The notes below the pieces were generated by a model, which saw only the letters and a list, made by a program, of their open reading frames with translations, had not been told where the DNA came from and did not search any database. Below, one piece after another: positions 24,001 through 39,000 of a stretch of DNA of 64,000 bases (positions within the stretch are counted from its first letter, which is position 1; each line of letters begins with the position of its first letter). Made by a program: the position numbers and the translations under genes. This DNA comes from Kryptolebias marmoratus (lineage: Eukaryota > Chordata > Actinopteri > Cyprinodontiformes > Rivulidae), in assembly GCF_001649575.2 (NCBI RefSeq), contig NC_051439.1, positions 13,111,591 to 13,175,590 on the forward strand, written 5' to 3'.

Positions 24001-27000
24001 GCTTTTATTAGCCCCCCTTGGTAAATAAATCAGTAGTGGGGCAGAGATATCAGCTGGTCTGCCTTTGTCACTTCTGCTGCTTCTCTGCTTTATCATCTCC
24101 GCCTGCCTTTACTCAACTGTGCTCAAAACTGACAAATAGAGTTGGAACAGGGAGCACGGATGGGGGCTGGATTTCAATTACCAGGAGCAAGAAGACGGCA
24201 TGGGGGGGAGGGGGCCTTAATTGGAAGCGATGACCCCATGCAGCCCTTGAGGATGGGGTGGCATCAAGTGAGCACAGTAAATTACAGTGCACCATCTGAA
24301 CATTGAGGCCATGAGTGTTTAGCGCCGGGCCAGGCACAGTTTGCAAAGGAATGGAGTGCAACATATGCATGAAGTCACTCACACAATATGAGGAAACAGC
24401 CAAAGGTGTTGTGTTATTTTATTTAAAAGAGCACTATGTATTACTCTCTTGGAGGTCTGTATGAGAAAGAACAGGGAAAATAATTCTTTGAGTTGAAAAA
24501 AAGGACTAATTTCTAAATTAAATCTGGTCAATGGTAAATAAAACTCTTTATATTGGTTTGCTTCTCTTTCAATTACCAAATCAATGTCCTCGCAATATCT
24601 GTGTTACTTTTGCAGATGTGCATAGATCCTACTCTCTCCGTTGCCCTGGGAGACAAGCCACCTCCTCTTTATTTATGTGAGGAGTGCAGCCAGAGGATTG
24701 CCAGGTATGCGTCTGTTTTACCTCTTTTCTCCAGCTCTCAGTCCTCCGAACGCACGATCATTCTCAAACACACATCGTCGCCTTCCGCCTGCCTCATTAT
24801 TCCTGTCTTTAACCCAGGGGGAAGCGCTATACCATGGTTATGTAATTCCCCTGCGCCACTAATGAGATCCTCATCACAAAAACGTGCATCCACTTGTTTC
24901 TCCTTTCTCCAGAACGCTAACAATTATAATTACACGGTTTCTTCGTGTTGTATTTTTCTTGCTGCTATAAGTAAATGTTTGATGCTTGCGCTCTGTTAGA
25001 GATGGTTTTGTAAGTGCAGGTTTAATTGTATTCAAGCTCTGAGGAGCTGTTCACCTATAAATCATGCATTGTTTCAATATTTCTTTGACCTTTTCAGAGA
25101 TCATCCTGAATGGCTTGTTGATGTCCTGCTTCCACAAGGTGAGCATAGACAACAAAAAAACCTGTTTAGGTTGTTCCTGTATGACAGTTTTGTTTTTATA
25201 ACACTGTAAAGGGGCATATTCAGTACAAATGGAGGGGGTTGAGTGGTGGAGCTACACACACAGCTGTCAAGACGAGGAATCGAGTTTGACACAACACAAC
25301 CACAGCACTCAAATATAAAGTACCTTTAACTGAATATGAGATTTTTGTATTTTACTTGCTGTATTGAGTTTTCAGTTGATGTTTCATGTGATAGAAAGCA
25401 CTAGAAAAAACTAGATTAAAAAATATCTTGTATAATATTGGATACTGATTATATCACAGTAAAGTAGTGCCTCAGTCCCTCTAAAATAAAAGTGTCGTGT
25501 TATGTGTGCTGAAAGAAATGTTTATATGTATTATTATTATTATTATTATTATTATTGTTAAGTGTTTAATTTTAACATTTAATGCAAAACTGGGCTGGTA
25601 AATTGGTGAAGTTTTTAACAGAAAAAACAGAAATGACTTCTTGGGCAAACGTTATTGTTTATTTTATTTATATGTTCATGTTTGCATCAAATGTTTTGCT
25701 GTCAGATTTAATTCATGGGAGCGGCCGTTTCTTGTTAAATTGGTCATCATTTGAAATCTACTGGTGTGAATATCCTGAGAATGGAGTTATCTTGACATAC
25801 AGCCAGCACACACTTAAATAGAAACAGGTGATTTAAGTTGTCAGAGGCTTGATAAAGACCAGTTCCAGCTGTTAATTTGTGTGAAGGTTGATGTTATGGA
25901 CATCTAATGTGCAAGAAAATTGCTAATTTAGATTTTAAAATCATGTTAACATTTTCATTTTTACACATTTTAAATCTCAAACTTCAAAACACAATATGTG
26001 CATCCACAAGTATTGCTTTAACAAATAAAGACTTGAAAATATTTATTGTTAAGTTTTAGTTTCTCTTTTTCAGATGTAAAAAAAGAAATCCTGTGATTAA
26101 TTAGGAACAATGTGTCCATGATTATAGTTTGTTTTTCTTTGCAGCAGAGATATCTGCCATTTGCCAGAAGAAAGTAAGTTGTTCATTTTGAAACATTCCT
26201 GGAAGTGCATGTGTGCTCTCATATTCGCTGTCATTTACGTAATAACACCATCATTTTATTTCACTTTATCTAATGCATGTTTACCACAGAGGCAGATTAA
26301 CCTTTGAGTCGCTCTTTGTCCTTTGGAGATAAAATTCCAAACCTAATATAAATAAAACATGCGACAGGTTTTCATTTGTGATCCATAAAAAAGGCCTTTT
26401 ATTCCTAAAAATGAGATGTTTTCTCAGTTGGGGTCCCTTCATTGCAGCTGCTCAGAGCAGACTGTCGCCTTTCTAATGAAGCTGCTGGAGCGTGATGTTT
26501 ATTTGCCGTTGCTGAATGCACTTCCACAGGCCTACGTGCTCCCTGCTGGTTTCCACGGAGACACTGGGCAAACTGATCCCAGGTATTCCTGTCAGGGAGC
26601 GCAGCCACCCCGTGTTGTCCGTGAAAGCAGCTGTCCTTAACCCTGACTCGTTCAGCAGTTTATAATCCTCCATCCGTGAGCCAGCTCTGCCCCACTCACT
26701 GTGAGAAATATAAAACACCACTTGGATTTACACCTACTCTGTCATTATTAACAAAGACATCACTTTTCATCTGAGACCAGCTGCCTATAAATACACCAAG
26801 ATACCCGAAATAGACTCTGCATCACTGTAAAAACAGTCTTTTGTTGTTGAAAGCCAAACACGTCATAACAAGACAAATGTGTTAATAATGTTTGATAGCG
26901 AGCAATGTATTTCTCTAATGGCATAAGATTAGATGGTGATCAGATTAGGATGGCTATCTGGTGCTGTGCCTTTTATTTATAGAAATCTGAGACGCCATAG

Positions 27001-30000
27001 GGAGACATAAAACAGGTTTTTTATCGCATGTGCTCAGACAGCATCTCCACTCAAATGCATATTGGACAAATTCATGTTGTGTGAGTAGTGAGCAAAGAAA
27101 TATGTTTATTTTTGGAAGTATTAGCTGCTCTCAGCTGTGATTGTTCAGATAAAAAAAACAAACTAGTTTCTCCTCCTCTTCATCCTCCTCTGTTTTCTTG
27201 GCTTCGTGTGCCGTAGAACTGCAGCTCTCATGTCAGGAGGGCCGTGGTCACCTGCTTCTCAGCTGGCTGCTGCGAGCGCCATGGCAACAGGCCTGTCCGC
27301 TACTGCAAGCGTTGCCATGTCAACCACCACAGCAGCGAGGTGGGGGCTGCGGCGGAGACCCATCTGTACCAGACCTCGCCCCCTCCCATCAACACGCGGG
27401 AGTGCGGCGCGGAGGAGCTCGTGTGCACTGTTGAAGCTGTTATAAGGTATAAACACAGCGCGTTTACCAGTCTGATCATGTGTCACAGCTGCTGGAAAAA
27501 TGTCTGACTTATCGTGAAGCTCTATTGTGGATATTTAGCACATATATAGACAATAAACTCCATTGTTTTAGATTTAAATTCATATCTTGTGACACTGTTC
27601 TCTTTTGGTTTGTCTCCTTCAAAATGTCTTCATTATGTCTTTATTTTATGTTTTTGCTCGTGTCTCTGTGTGTTTGAGTGTGTGTGTTTGTTTATCAGTA
27701 GTGTTAGCAAAGTATCTCATGAACTGCTATAACTCAGCCAGTTTTACAGATATTGAGCTTAAATTTGGTGAGGTAGTAGCTGAGAGTCATGCCCAACACA
27801 TGCTCGAAGCACTAACACTGTGGGATTTCACAGTGTTCCATGAGGTTGCACATAATATTTACAAGGTTTGACCAAAACGGCTATAAATCGGTCTCTTCTC
27901 AGCAAAAGATGATTTTAGTCTAAAACTTTGTTATGCCTTTAATTATCTTCTTCCTCTTTCATTTTTTTTCTTTACATCATTCCAGCCTTCTGAAGGAGGC
28001 AGAAATCTATGCAGAGCAGCGTGAGTTTGAGATGAACAAGCGTCGTCAGATGGGCCTGTCTGCCTCCCACCACTCTCTGGACAACATTGAGTTTGACAAC
28101 AAGGAGGACGACCAGCACGACCAGCGCCTCCTCAGTCAGTTTGGCATCTGGTTTCTGGTGCGTAATGACAAAGCACGTTGCATGCCGTGTCAGTCAATTA
28201 CGAGAGGCCGGGAGAGTGAAACGTGCACCGTTTTTTGGTCATATTTGCAGGTGAGCCTGTGCACTCCCAATGAGAACACGCCCACCGAGAGTCTGGCCCG
28301 GCTGGTCAGCATGGTCTTCCAGTGGTTTCATTCCACGGCCTACATGATGGATGATGAAGTGGGAAGCCTGGTGGAGAAGCTGAAGCCGCAGTTTGTCACA
28401 AAGTGGCTGAAGACAGTGTGTGAAGTGCGCTTTGACGTTATGGTCATGTGCCTGCTACCTAAACCTGTAGAATTTGCCAGGGTGAGGGTAAAACCATAAC
28501 ATTTTACTATCTGAACACGCTGTATTTAGCATAACTTGTGAATTGAATTAAACATAAAACCAGCACTGAACTGAAGCTTGAGCTTTGCTTGAATCTTTAA
28601 AGATGGGTCACTGTTGTTTGCATGTTCTTTTCCACAGGTGGGAGGTTATTGGGACAAGTCCTGCAGCACAGTGACACAGCTGAAGGAGGGTCTGAACCGA
28701 ATATTATGTCTAATACCTTATAATGTCATCAGCCAACCTCTGTGGGAGTGTTTCATGCCTGAGTGGCTCGAAGCAATCCGAACTGAGGTCCCCGACAATC
28801 ACCTCAAAGAGTTTAGGGAGGTGCTCAGGTAAGCTCATCTTTATTATTGAACAAACTAACAAAATAGGCAAAGCAAACTGAATACATGCATCCAAGAAAA
28901 CACAGCTATTTTTGGTGGAGAAAATAAACAACAGGAGGAGTCAGAATGAGACAAAACAGTAATGATGTGTTCACATCAGTTGTTTTTATTTTGGCTCTGT
29001 TCTTCCCCTGCAGCAAGATGTTTGATATCGAGCTGTGCCCCCTGCCTTTCTCCATGGAGGAAATGTTTGGTTTCATCAGCTGCAGATTCTCTGGCTACCC
29101 AGCGTCTGTGCAGGAGCAGGCTCTGCTGTGGCTGCATGTAAGCTCGCACAAAACTCACACACAGGTCTGCGCTCTCTTCACCTCCTGGGGTTCTGTCCAC
29201 AGTGCGTGTGAACTGAGCAGGTTGTGGACAGAGTGAGAGTCTGGTCAGGGGCCCTGCTGACTATGGATCTGGGTCACAGAATGAGACTGAAAGAGATAGG
29301 AGGGATTTCGCTTTTCATCTCACATGCGCTCACAGCTTGCTGTTCTCGTATGTGGATCAGATGCAAGTTTTCTGTTTCAGCTTTTATCAAGAGATTGCCT
29401 TAATTTACCATCAGTAATCAGGTCAAACTCACATCAGAAGAAAAAAAACAACTCAATAGACAGATGTCTTATTTCCTTCCTGATCATGCTGATTTCTAGC
29501 CTTATATACCCTTTGTTAATATCACTGCTCATAAACTCTAACATGGTTCTAAAATAATTTGGGTAAATAGAAGTGTTTCATCTTCACTTACAGAAAACAA
29601 AATGAGTTCAGTTTGCATAACTTAGACCTAGAAGACTTCATCCTGTTTATGGTCATGTATAAGATGCTCTAAAGCTAAATTTATGTGCATTCAAAGTGAC
29701 CTCTTTTGCATTTGTTGCAAATAGACCCTTTAAATTGTTGTTATCCTGTTGGGATGAAGGTGTTGTCCGAGCTGGACATCGTTGTGCCTCTTCAGCTGCT
29801 CATCGGGATGTTCTCTGATGGAGTGAACTCACTGAAGGAACTGGCCAATCAGAGAAAAGCACGCGCCTCAGATCTGTCCGGCAACACAGGAGCTCGCAGG
29901 GTGAGCTTGATCACAGTGTCAGAAATACTCACAGATATTACAAGACCTATGAGAGCTCAGTGCTCAGTTTTTGTTCTTGTTCCCTTCAACCTAATTTAGA

Positions 30001-33000
30001 CTGATATCAGATTATAAAACAGTTTTTTTCCCCTTAAAAACAATTCACACACAAGGTCATCACCTGAATAAATATTATTGCACCTTTAGGGCCAGATTTT
30101 ATGTTTTACTTTCTTTCAAGTGTCTGCTTAGTAATAGGATTTACAGATATAGCCTATTCTTTCCTTCTGTTTCCTATTACTCATAGGGATGTGCTGTATG
30201 TTGCTATGGTAACCGTCACTATCTAAATATAGCTCTCTTAGAGGGCTTAATTGAACTTGACTGTGATGCAGATTTATCACCAAAATTTACAGGCTCCCGT
30301 CTCCGCACTTGTGTCTGTGTAACATGCAGATCTGAAGATTAAGAACATGCAGGAGACGTGAAGGGGAAAGATTAATAAAGTCAAACACTTGTGTTACAGG
30401 TGAGTGTTGTGTCAGATCCGGGACGTCGTGGGCAGCACAACACCCTCAGCCCATTCCCGAGCCCGTTCAGGAGCCCGTTCCGCAGCCCCCTGCGCTGCAG
30501 CCCCTTTAAGAACCTGGGTCACGCCGCCCGAAACTGCGCCTTGGACCTGGACTGTGACGATGACGACATGAATCTCGCCTGTTTTATTCTCATGTTTGAC
30601 CTCATATTAAAGCAGGTGATCGCTTTTTGTGGGAAAGCGTTGGTCTCCTTTCAGTCTTTATCTAAAATACTTTGCTGTATACATGCATGGCTTCATTTAG
30701 GGCTAACAAAATGCTCTGAAGCAATACACACAATACACGTACAGTAATACCCACAGGTGGGATCTTGAGCATTGTGTCTCATGCTCTACTTTTCTGTTTT
30801 TTTGTTTCTCTCACCTCCCCCCCTGCTGTTGCAGATGGAGCTCCAGGATGACGGTGTGATGCTGGGTCTAGACAGCAGCCTGGGGAAGGATATTGTGGGC
30901 ATCATCAACAACGTCTTTCAGGCCCCCTGGGGTGGCTCACACACCTGCCAGAAGGATGAGAAGGCCCTTGAGTGCAGCCTGTGCCAATCCAGCATCCTGT
31001 GCTACCAGCTGGGCTGTGAGCTGCTGGAGAGGCTGACCCCCCGGGAGGAGATACGCCTGGTGGTGAGACACACAGCATGCATAAATTAACCTTGTGCACG
31101 AAGCAGGTAAAGCTTTGTGATGAATGCCCTGTAGGCTCTGCATCCCAAAAGTCACTACACTATTATCAGACAGGCAGCTTCTCTATATATAAACATTTAA
31201 ACAAAGACTCGTGAACATCAAGTTCAGCTACACTATGAGTGTAGACGTCTTGTTTGTTCGAAATGATTTATCACATTCAGATGTCTTTTTGTCTCTGTAG
31301 GAGCCCACGGACTGTTTGGAGGACACCTTGCTCATGCCTCCACCTGATTTCTCCCTCGGTACGGAGAACGGAAGTGAAGAAGGAGACAACCCAAATGAAG
31401 CGAACACTGACAACCCCAACAACCAGTCTCCTGAGATTACAAGTGTGTATCAAGTTTTTTTTGTGTTTATATTGTATGAAAACATTTCCATTTGTAATCA
31501 TTCTTACAGATATGTTTTGCGTGAGCTGGTTGGGGCTTTGTAATTTAGAAAATATTGTTTTTTTCTTCTTTGTAGCCATGAAAAATAATTCTGACAAGAA
31601 GTTCTCTTACCAGCAGCTCCCTGTGTCTTTGAAGCTTATATACACCATTCTGCAGGTACTTATTCTGAGCCACTGCATGCCAAAGCTAAGGAACAAAAAG
31701 ACAAGAAACACAAAAATATGGTTTTTATTAGTGCTGCACTGCCAGTCATGTGTTTTTTCTGGTATCATTAGGAAATGTCCAAGTTTGAGGAGCCTGACAT
31801 CTTGTTCAACATGATGAACTGCCTGAAGATCCTGTGTCTCCATGGGGAGTGTCTGTACCTCGCTCGTAAAGATCACCCCCAGTTCTTAGCCTACATCCAG
31901 GAGAAGATGCTGATCCCCTGGTGTGTGCAGTAAACAACAGACAAGAGGACCGCTCCTGGAAATCCTTTGGTGCCTGTTCATTCTGCTAACTCTTGTCTCT
32001 GGTGTTGTTTTGTTTCAGTCTGTGGTCGATGCTAAAGTCTGAGTTTTGCCAGCTGGCGTCTCTGGCTGTGCCGCAGCTTCTCCATGCCCTCTCTCTGTCC
32101 CACGGCGCCGACATCTTCTGGAGCCTCATCAACACAAACTTCAACAGCAAAGACTGGAAGACACGATTTGAAACTGGTGAGACATTCAGAAAATCTGTTG
32201 ACTGCAACAGTTTCTTAAAGGCATTTCAATTGCACCTTCACATGCAGACAATATTCTTAAACAATCTTAAATATTTGCACGTTTTTCTCATTTTCCATTG
32301 TTGGTGGAAGTTGCGAATTAGCGAACTGTTGGCCACCGGGAAGAACCTTTGTTCTGCTTGTATAATCTCTCTCTGAACCACTTCTTGCCCACATCTCTTT
32401 CTCGAGTTGCCATGGTTACTGTGTGGCTTAAACACATCCTGAATAACAAAGAGGAATTTTAGGATAAATGATTTTGCTGCCTTTGTGACTGTCAGAGAGC
32501 AGCTCTGTGACCTTGACAAAAAGACAGGCGCCTCATCTTGTGACTTGATTTGGCTAGATTTATTCCAAACATCATGGCAACAACACAGACGCAGCATTTC
32601 ACAGCAGACATTCAGATATTAACTTGTCATGTATTTGAAAAGGTAAAAAAATGGTTAAATGATTTTATTCTTCGGTTTTTACACCAGGTAAAGTGCTGAA
32701 ATGGTAATAAATAAACAGCCTATCTGCAGCACAGACCCATATGTTCTCCTACTCTGACACCTAATGGTCATTATGGGTTCTTCTGCTCATTTTTATTATT
32801 TTAAGTGGGTGAGGGATTATGTGTTTTAGAATTAAAAAGACTTCAGAATTTTATCTAAATCATTATGAATTTAATTGCCTGAATAAGTGCTCACTTTCTG
32901 TCCAGAATGGAAATAAAGGCAGTGGTGAGAGAAGTATTCATTTACCACTATATTAATGTAAAAATACTGCTGGTTTGGTCCCTCTGAAAAAACAACAACA

Positions 33001-36000
33001 ACATGCTAAAACAACAGCAACATGTTACTGTGCAGCAGCAGGCAGAAGTAGAATAAATTGTAGGGATAAACTCTAATTAGTAAAAATAATTAAGAAATGA
33101 AGGAATTTTTTTTAATGTTTTGGGAGATACTGAAGAGTTTGAGATATGAGATTTCAGTTCAAATGTTAACATATGAACTGAAATCTCACATGGTTTCATT
33201 GCTTCTGTTTATTAAATTATAGTCTCATAATTGCTCCTGTTTATTAACTTATGACAATTAATTCAGGACATGCGGCAGATCATTTCCTTCTTATTCGCCG
33301 TTGTGTGTTCGGTGTTCCTGATGGTGACTCATTTTTACCCGTTAAAAATCTTCCCAGTCGAGAAGGTCGCCGTGCTGTGTCGCTTCCTGGACATCGGCGC
33401 CGTGACAAAAAACCACCTCCTGAAGTACTCCTTGGCCCACGCTTTCTGCTGCTTCCTGGCGTCCGTGGAGGACGTCAACCCGGCGGTGGCCACCAGGGCC
33501 AGGCTGCTGCTGGACACCATCAAGAGGCCGGCCCTGCAGGTGATCTGAACACAGCAAAGTTAGAGTCCTGTTTGGCTTTTAAGGACAAGAAATTATGATT
33601 TAGAAATAAATTTTGTAATGCACACATTCCTTTTGTCTGTTCTTTACTGATGCATTTAAAAAAAATCAGTAAACTCAGGTCCATCTAGCAGTAAGTCTGT
33701 TATAACTGGAGAAACCTCACAGGTGCATTTTGCATTCTGCAGGGCTTGTGCTTGTGCCTGGATTTCCAGTTCGACACAGTTGTGAGAGATCGACCGATCA
33801 TTCTCAGCAAACTTCTGCTGCTGCATTTTCTCAAGAAAGACATCCCCGCTCTCAGCTGGGAGTTTTTTGTCAACCGCTTCGAAACCTTGTCTCTGGAGGC
33901 TCAGCTGCATCTGGATTGCAACAAAGAGTTCCCCTTTCCCACTAGTACGTAGCCGCGAAGTTCTCGTTCAGGTTCTTTCCACTGCTCTTAAAAGAAGCCG
34001 GTTTCCAAAGTGAATTTTTTTTTTTATGACAGCCATTACAGCTGTTCGAACCAATGTGGCCAACCTCAGTGATGCAGCGATGTGGAAGATACGGCGCGCT
34101 CGGTTTGCCAGGAATCAGCAGAAGAGCGTGCGTTCTCTGCACGACAGCGTGAAGGGAGGCCAAGCAGAGTCCAAACGAGCGTTTTCACTTCCCGAGTCAC
34201 TCAGCAACCGACTTCGTGAGTAGCAGGAGCAGACAGCCAGTTTGTGTCCGAACCTTTGGGTTTTCACTTTAATCTGGGGTCATGCTGTTGAGTCAGCATT
34301 TACAGTGTTGTTCTTTTTTGCAGTCTAATAACTTCTACAAACTTTGTGGTATTTTAGTCCTTCATATATCAAAACAATCAGCTTGTTAAGGAGATAGGTG
34401 CTTTGACCTTTGGTTTTTGTAACCTTTTTATTTTTCAAAATAATTAACTTTATTTACAAATTCTTTCCCCACAGAAATACTCCGAGATCTCTTAATTCCT
34501 TTCAAACTAGTTTTAACTAGCCTTTTGCCATAGTTAGCTTTTAGTTAGCCATTTGTTAATTAGAACTTTAGTTAACCTTTAGCTGCTTTTTAGCTAGTGC
34601 TTTGCTTCTTTTAGCTTTTACCTCATGTTCTGCTAGTTGTAGCTTTTTCAGCTTTTTGCTTATTTTCCAGCAGAGATTCAGTCCTCAGCGTTCACGCTGC
34701 ATTTCCACAGAAAAAGACATTTCTATTATTCGCAAATAGCTTCCAAGTCTTGTTTTAGTGTCTCATATGTGCTTTAGAAATGGTTCAAAGGTTAAAAAGA
34801 TCTTAAAATGTCAGCATAAATACAACTTAAAACATCAGATTTTTTATTTCCCAAAAGAACACAAAAGGATCACACCTGGTGATCTATTCATTGAGGACGA
34901 TTGTGTTGATATTGTTAATGTTTCATATGCGTGTTTGCATGTTAACATGTTTGTGTGTCGTGTGACCTTCCCGTGCAACAATAAGTGCACCAAAACCAAC
35001 CCAAACAGATGACTTGATAATTCTTATCTTACAGGGCAGCATTTTCCTCTCTCCAAACAAAACAGTTCCCATTTAAACTAAAAAAGTTCAGCTTCAGTTT
35101 CTCTCTTATAGAAACTAACTGCAGACTGTTGTTTCGCAGAGTAACTTTCCTGCCACACACACACTTGTTTATCGGTCTCCTGCGTGTGAACTCCCATGAA
35201 CACAAACTCTTGCCTATTAGAGCACATGTATATGTGTTTTATTCTCGCCTGTGTTGTTGTATCCACATGTGTTGTATGACCATGCAGTTTAAACGTTTGT
35301 CCTTGTGTTCCCTCCCCTGTGCATTTCCTTAAATTGTCCTCTTCATATGTGGTTTTTAGCTCTAAGGCTCACAAGGCAAGAGCAATCTGCACCGACACTT
35401 GGAGATATGATAGAGAAGGTCCTGCCAGGTAAATAATAACCAAAATCAGAAACATACAATGTTACTTTTTACAATTGCATGATATTGGAGGCAAAGCATA
35501 GAATGATTATTGGCAAAACTCTGAAACTTCTAAGGTGAAAGCAAATATTTTATGAATCTGCCATCATGTTTAAACTTATTTTGGCACAGCAAATAACAAT
35601 AAAAAATGCACACACACACTTAACACAGTTATCAGGTCATTTTTGTGTGTGTGTGTCCCGTTTTGTATATTCCATAAACTCCCTGCACTGATCTATGGAT
35701 ACTGCATGATGATGTCTCCGTATCCCCTAACAGGATGAGTTGACTCCCCCACCTCAAAGCTGTCACCCTCTCCCCGCTACCGCACCCTGCCCTCTCCCCC
35801 CTTCATAGCACGTTTCCTCCTGCACTTTAACCCTGACGCTTCAGCCCCTCTTGCAGGCCAGACTCCCTCCCCTGAAGACGACACCATAATCAGAGATCTG
35901 CTCCCGGAGAACGCCGGCATCGATCACCAGACTGTTCACCAGCTCATCATGGTGCTCATGAAATTCATGGCCAAAGACCAGAGCAGCGCTGAGGCCGACA

Positions 36001-39000
36001 TCAGCAGCGCCAAGGCCTTCAACACGGTGAAGCGTCACCTGTATGTGCTGCTGGGCTACGATCAGCAAGAGGGCTGCTTCATGATCGCACCTCAGAAGAT
36101 GCGCACCTCCACCTGCTTCAACGCCTTCATCGCTGGCATTGCACAAGTGACTGACGCCTATAAATTAGCTTTTCACTTTTGTTGTTTCTTACGTCACTGA
36201 TGCTGTGATTATTTCTGTGTTTCCCTCAGGTTTTGGACTACAACATTAGTTTAGGAAAGCAGTTACTCCCCCTGGTGGTTCAGGTGTTGAAGTACTGCGC
36301 ATGTCCTCAGCTGAGACATTATTTTCAGCAGCCGCCTCGCTGCTCCTTGTGGGCTTTAAGGCCACATATTCGGCAGATGTGGCTCAAAGCTCTGCTAGTT
36401 ATCCTGTACAAGGTATTTATTTCATCAGTTGCTTCTTTTACTTCTACACATCTATTTAATTGTTGATTTAGTTGATTTTGACAACCTTTTTTAACATTTT
36501 AAAACTGTATTCAACTCAAGATTTGATAACGACAACATCAAATGTTCAAAATAAGATAATGCATGGCTATTTATCAGTAGTTTTAGATCCCTGCAGTGTA
36601 TTATTACTTCTAAAATACATACATTATTTCTTTTTCACACTTTGCATACTAGTTTTTTAGAAACAGGACCTTAACACAAACAAAAACCTGTTGTTTATCA
36701 TTGCAATATTTGTACTCTAGTATCCCTACAGAGAAATGGACAACAGTAAATTGGTCCTCCATCTGATTCACATCACCATCAACACACTGAACGCTCAGTA
36801 TCACAGCTGCCGTCCGCACGCTGCAGCCGGGCCGCTCTACAGCGACAACTCCAATATAAGCCGTTACAGCGAGAAAGAAAAAGGTGAGGCAAAATGACAA
36901 ATAAGGCTTAACCTTGTTTAGTAAATAGGATGGAAATACTACCAAATTTTCTGATTTGTTGGGATATTTTAAAGAAACAGTTCTGATTCAATAGATATAA
37001 ATTGATGTAACATTTTGGAAAAATTTAAAACTGCTATTTTACTAATAAATGCCACAAAAAGGAATGCCAAAGTAGGATAGAAGCCATGCTCTTTCTGGTC
37101 TTGTATTTAGTTTGAATTCCTTTCAAATGGAGGGCTCATATTTGATATATTTTTTCCTCCATGTTAGAGGAAGACAGTGTGTTCGATGAGTCAGACGTCC
37201 ACGACACGCCCACTGGTGCTGCTAACAAAGAGTCCCAGACCTTCTTTGCCCGCCTGAAGAGAATCGGTGGCAGCAAGTCTGTGAAGTACCAGCCAGTGGA
37301 GCTGAATGCCAAGAAAAGTAAGACGCTTTCACAATCCGCTGTGTATTACAGCACATAGACTGATCCTTTTATTAGCACAGCGTTATGTGATTGCAAGCTT
37401 CTTCTTCCTTTCACTGTGATAAAGTCTCACTATTTTACTGTGTATCAGGCGAAATTGAGCTGTCAGAGTACCGGGAAGCAAGTGCCCTTCAGGACAGCAT
37501 CCTGCACTGTGTGAGGGAGGAGAGCACCAGGAAGAAGCGGCTACAGGCTATGCACAAGCAGAAGTCTCTGGATATCTCCAACACAGACTCCCTGCTTTTC
37601 AGTTTAGACGAACATCGGCGGAAGTCGTGCATTGATCGTTGTGATATGCAAGTTCTCCCCGTGATCCTGCCCCCGTCCTCCACCACGTTCCGCAGGCAAC
37701 ATGGTAAAGGGTCCTCTGACGGCTCTTCGTTTCGGATCGATCCCGTGGATCGACGAGGCTCCCGGGGAGGCCAGTCTGACACGTCTAAGCCCGTCATCCC
37801 AGAGGTCCGGCTCAGCTGCATGGAAACCTTTGAAGACAAACTGGATCAGGGCTCTTTAGAAGGCTCCGTACAGGAGAAAGAAGAGCAGGACCTTATTGAC
37901 CTCTCCTCCGACTGCACCTCAATTCCCGAAAAACACTCCCTGCTTTCTATGTCTGACAGCGACTCCTTGGTTTTTGAACCGCTGCCTCCGCTGAGGATTG
38001 TGGAAAGTGACGAGGAGTTTGACCTCAACACCATCATAGGCTCCAGGTTCAACGGTAGTCCGAAGATCTCGGCTTCCCCTGCAAGCAGTGACACTTTGCG
38101 GCTGTCTCCTGTGGTCCAGGTGAGTGTGGAGGACTGTTCCAGTGGAAAAAAGAACCCAGAACCTGCTGGAAAGGTGGGCTCACAGCAAGAAACTCCAGGA
38201 AAGAAACCCAGAGGTGTGACACCCAGCGCCTCTTTAGATCTCCCTGAACGGCCGGAGAATGTTTGCAATGAAAGCCCTATGACCCTGAAGCAGAAGAGAG
38301 ATCTACTGAAGAAGACTCCACATGTCCCTGACAGCTCATTGGATGACACGTCCGTGACCTCTGAGGACGTGAGGACTGGACCGGGCGCAAGCCCCGCCGG
38401 CAAGACCGTTTTCTTAGACATCCCAGAAGACAAAGCAGAGCCGCTGTCCTCTCCAGAGAAAAGCAAGAGCAACAGCAATGATGAAGAAGAGGATGGGGAT
38501 GACGAGGAGGACGATGAGATGGGGGATGAAGCAGACAGTGACCCCAAACCTGAAAACACGGACGATAACGATGAAGCCGAGTTCAAAATCCAGATTGTTC
38601 CCCGGCAGCGAAAACAGAGGAAGATAGCAGTCAGTGCCATCCAGAGGGAATACCTGGACATTTCCTTCAACACCTTCGACAACCTGGAGGGTGAACCAAC
38701 CAGCGAAACCGGTAAGAGCAGAAGATAAACACCTTAAACTGTGTTTAGTGGTCATATCTTAACAGTTTGTCTTCACGTTCGTTTGCTTCTTATTTCTAAA
38801 CGATCCTTTCAGAATATCTCAATTATTTAGGAGACACATGTTCCTACTTTAAAAGAAAAATAAATCTGTGATATGTTTTGGCCAAAATGAACATATCAAA
38901 AATATGAGAATTTTTGAAAATTAGACTTTCAAAACTGGATTAAATTGGATGAAATGGAATTAAATGTCTCAAATAATCAGAGAATTAATAATAGACTGCC

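Noticed and set aside
37846..38682. 278-codon minus-strand open frame
   Set aside because: It lies exactly antisense to the large unc79 exon 32 and its Ser/Leu-rich composition mirrors the sense codons; no independent gene signals.
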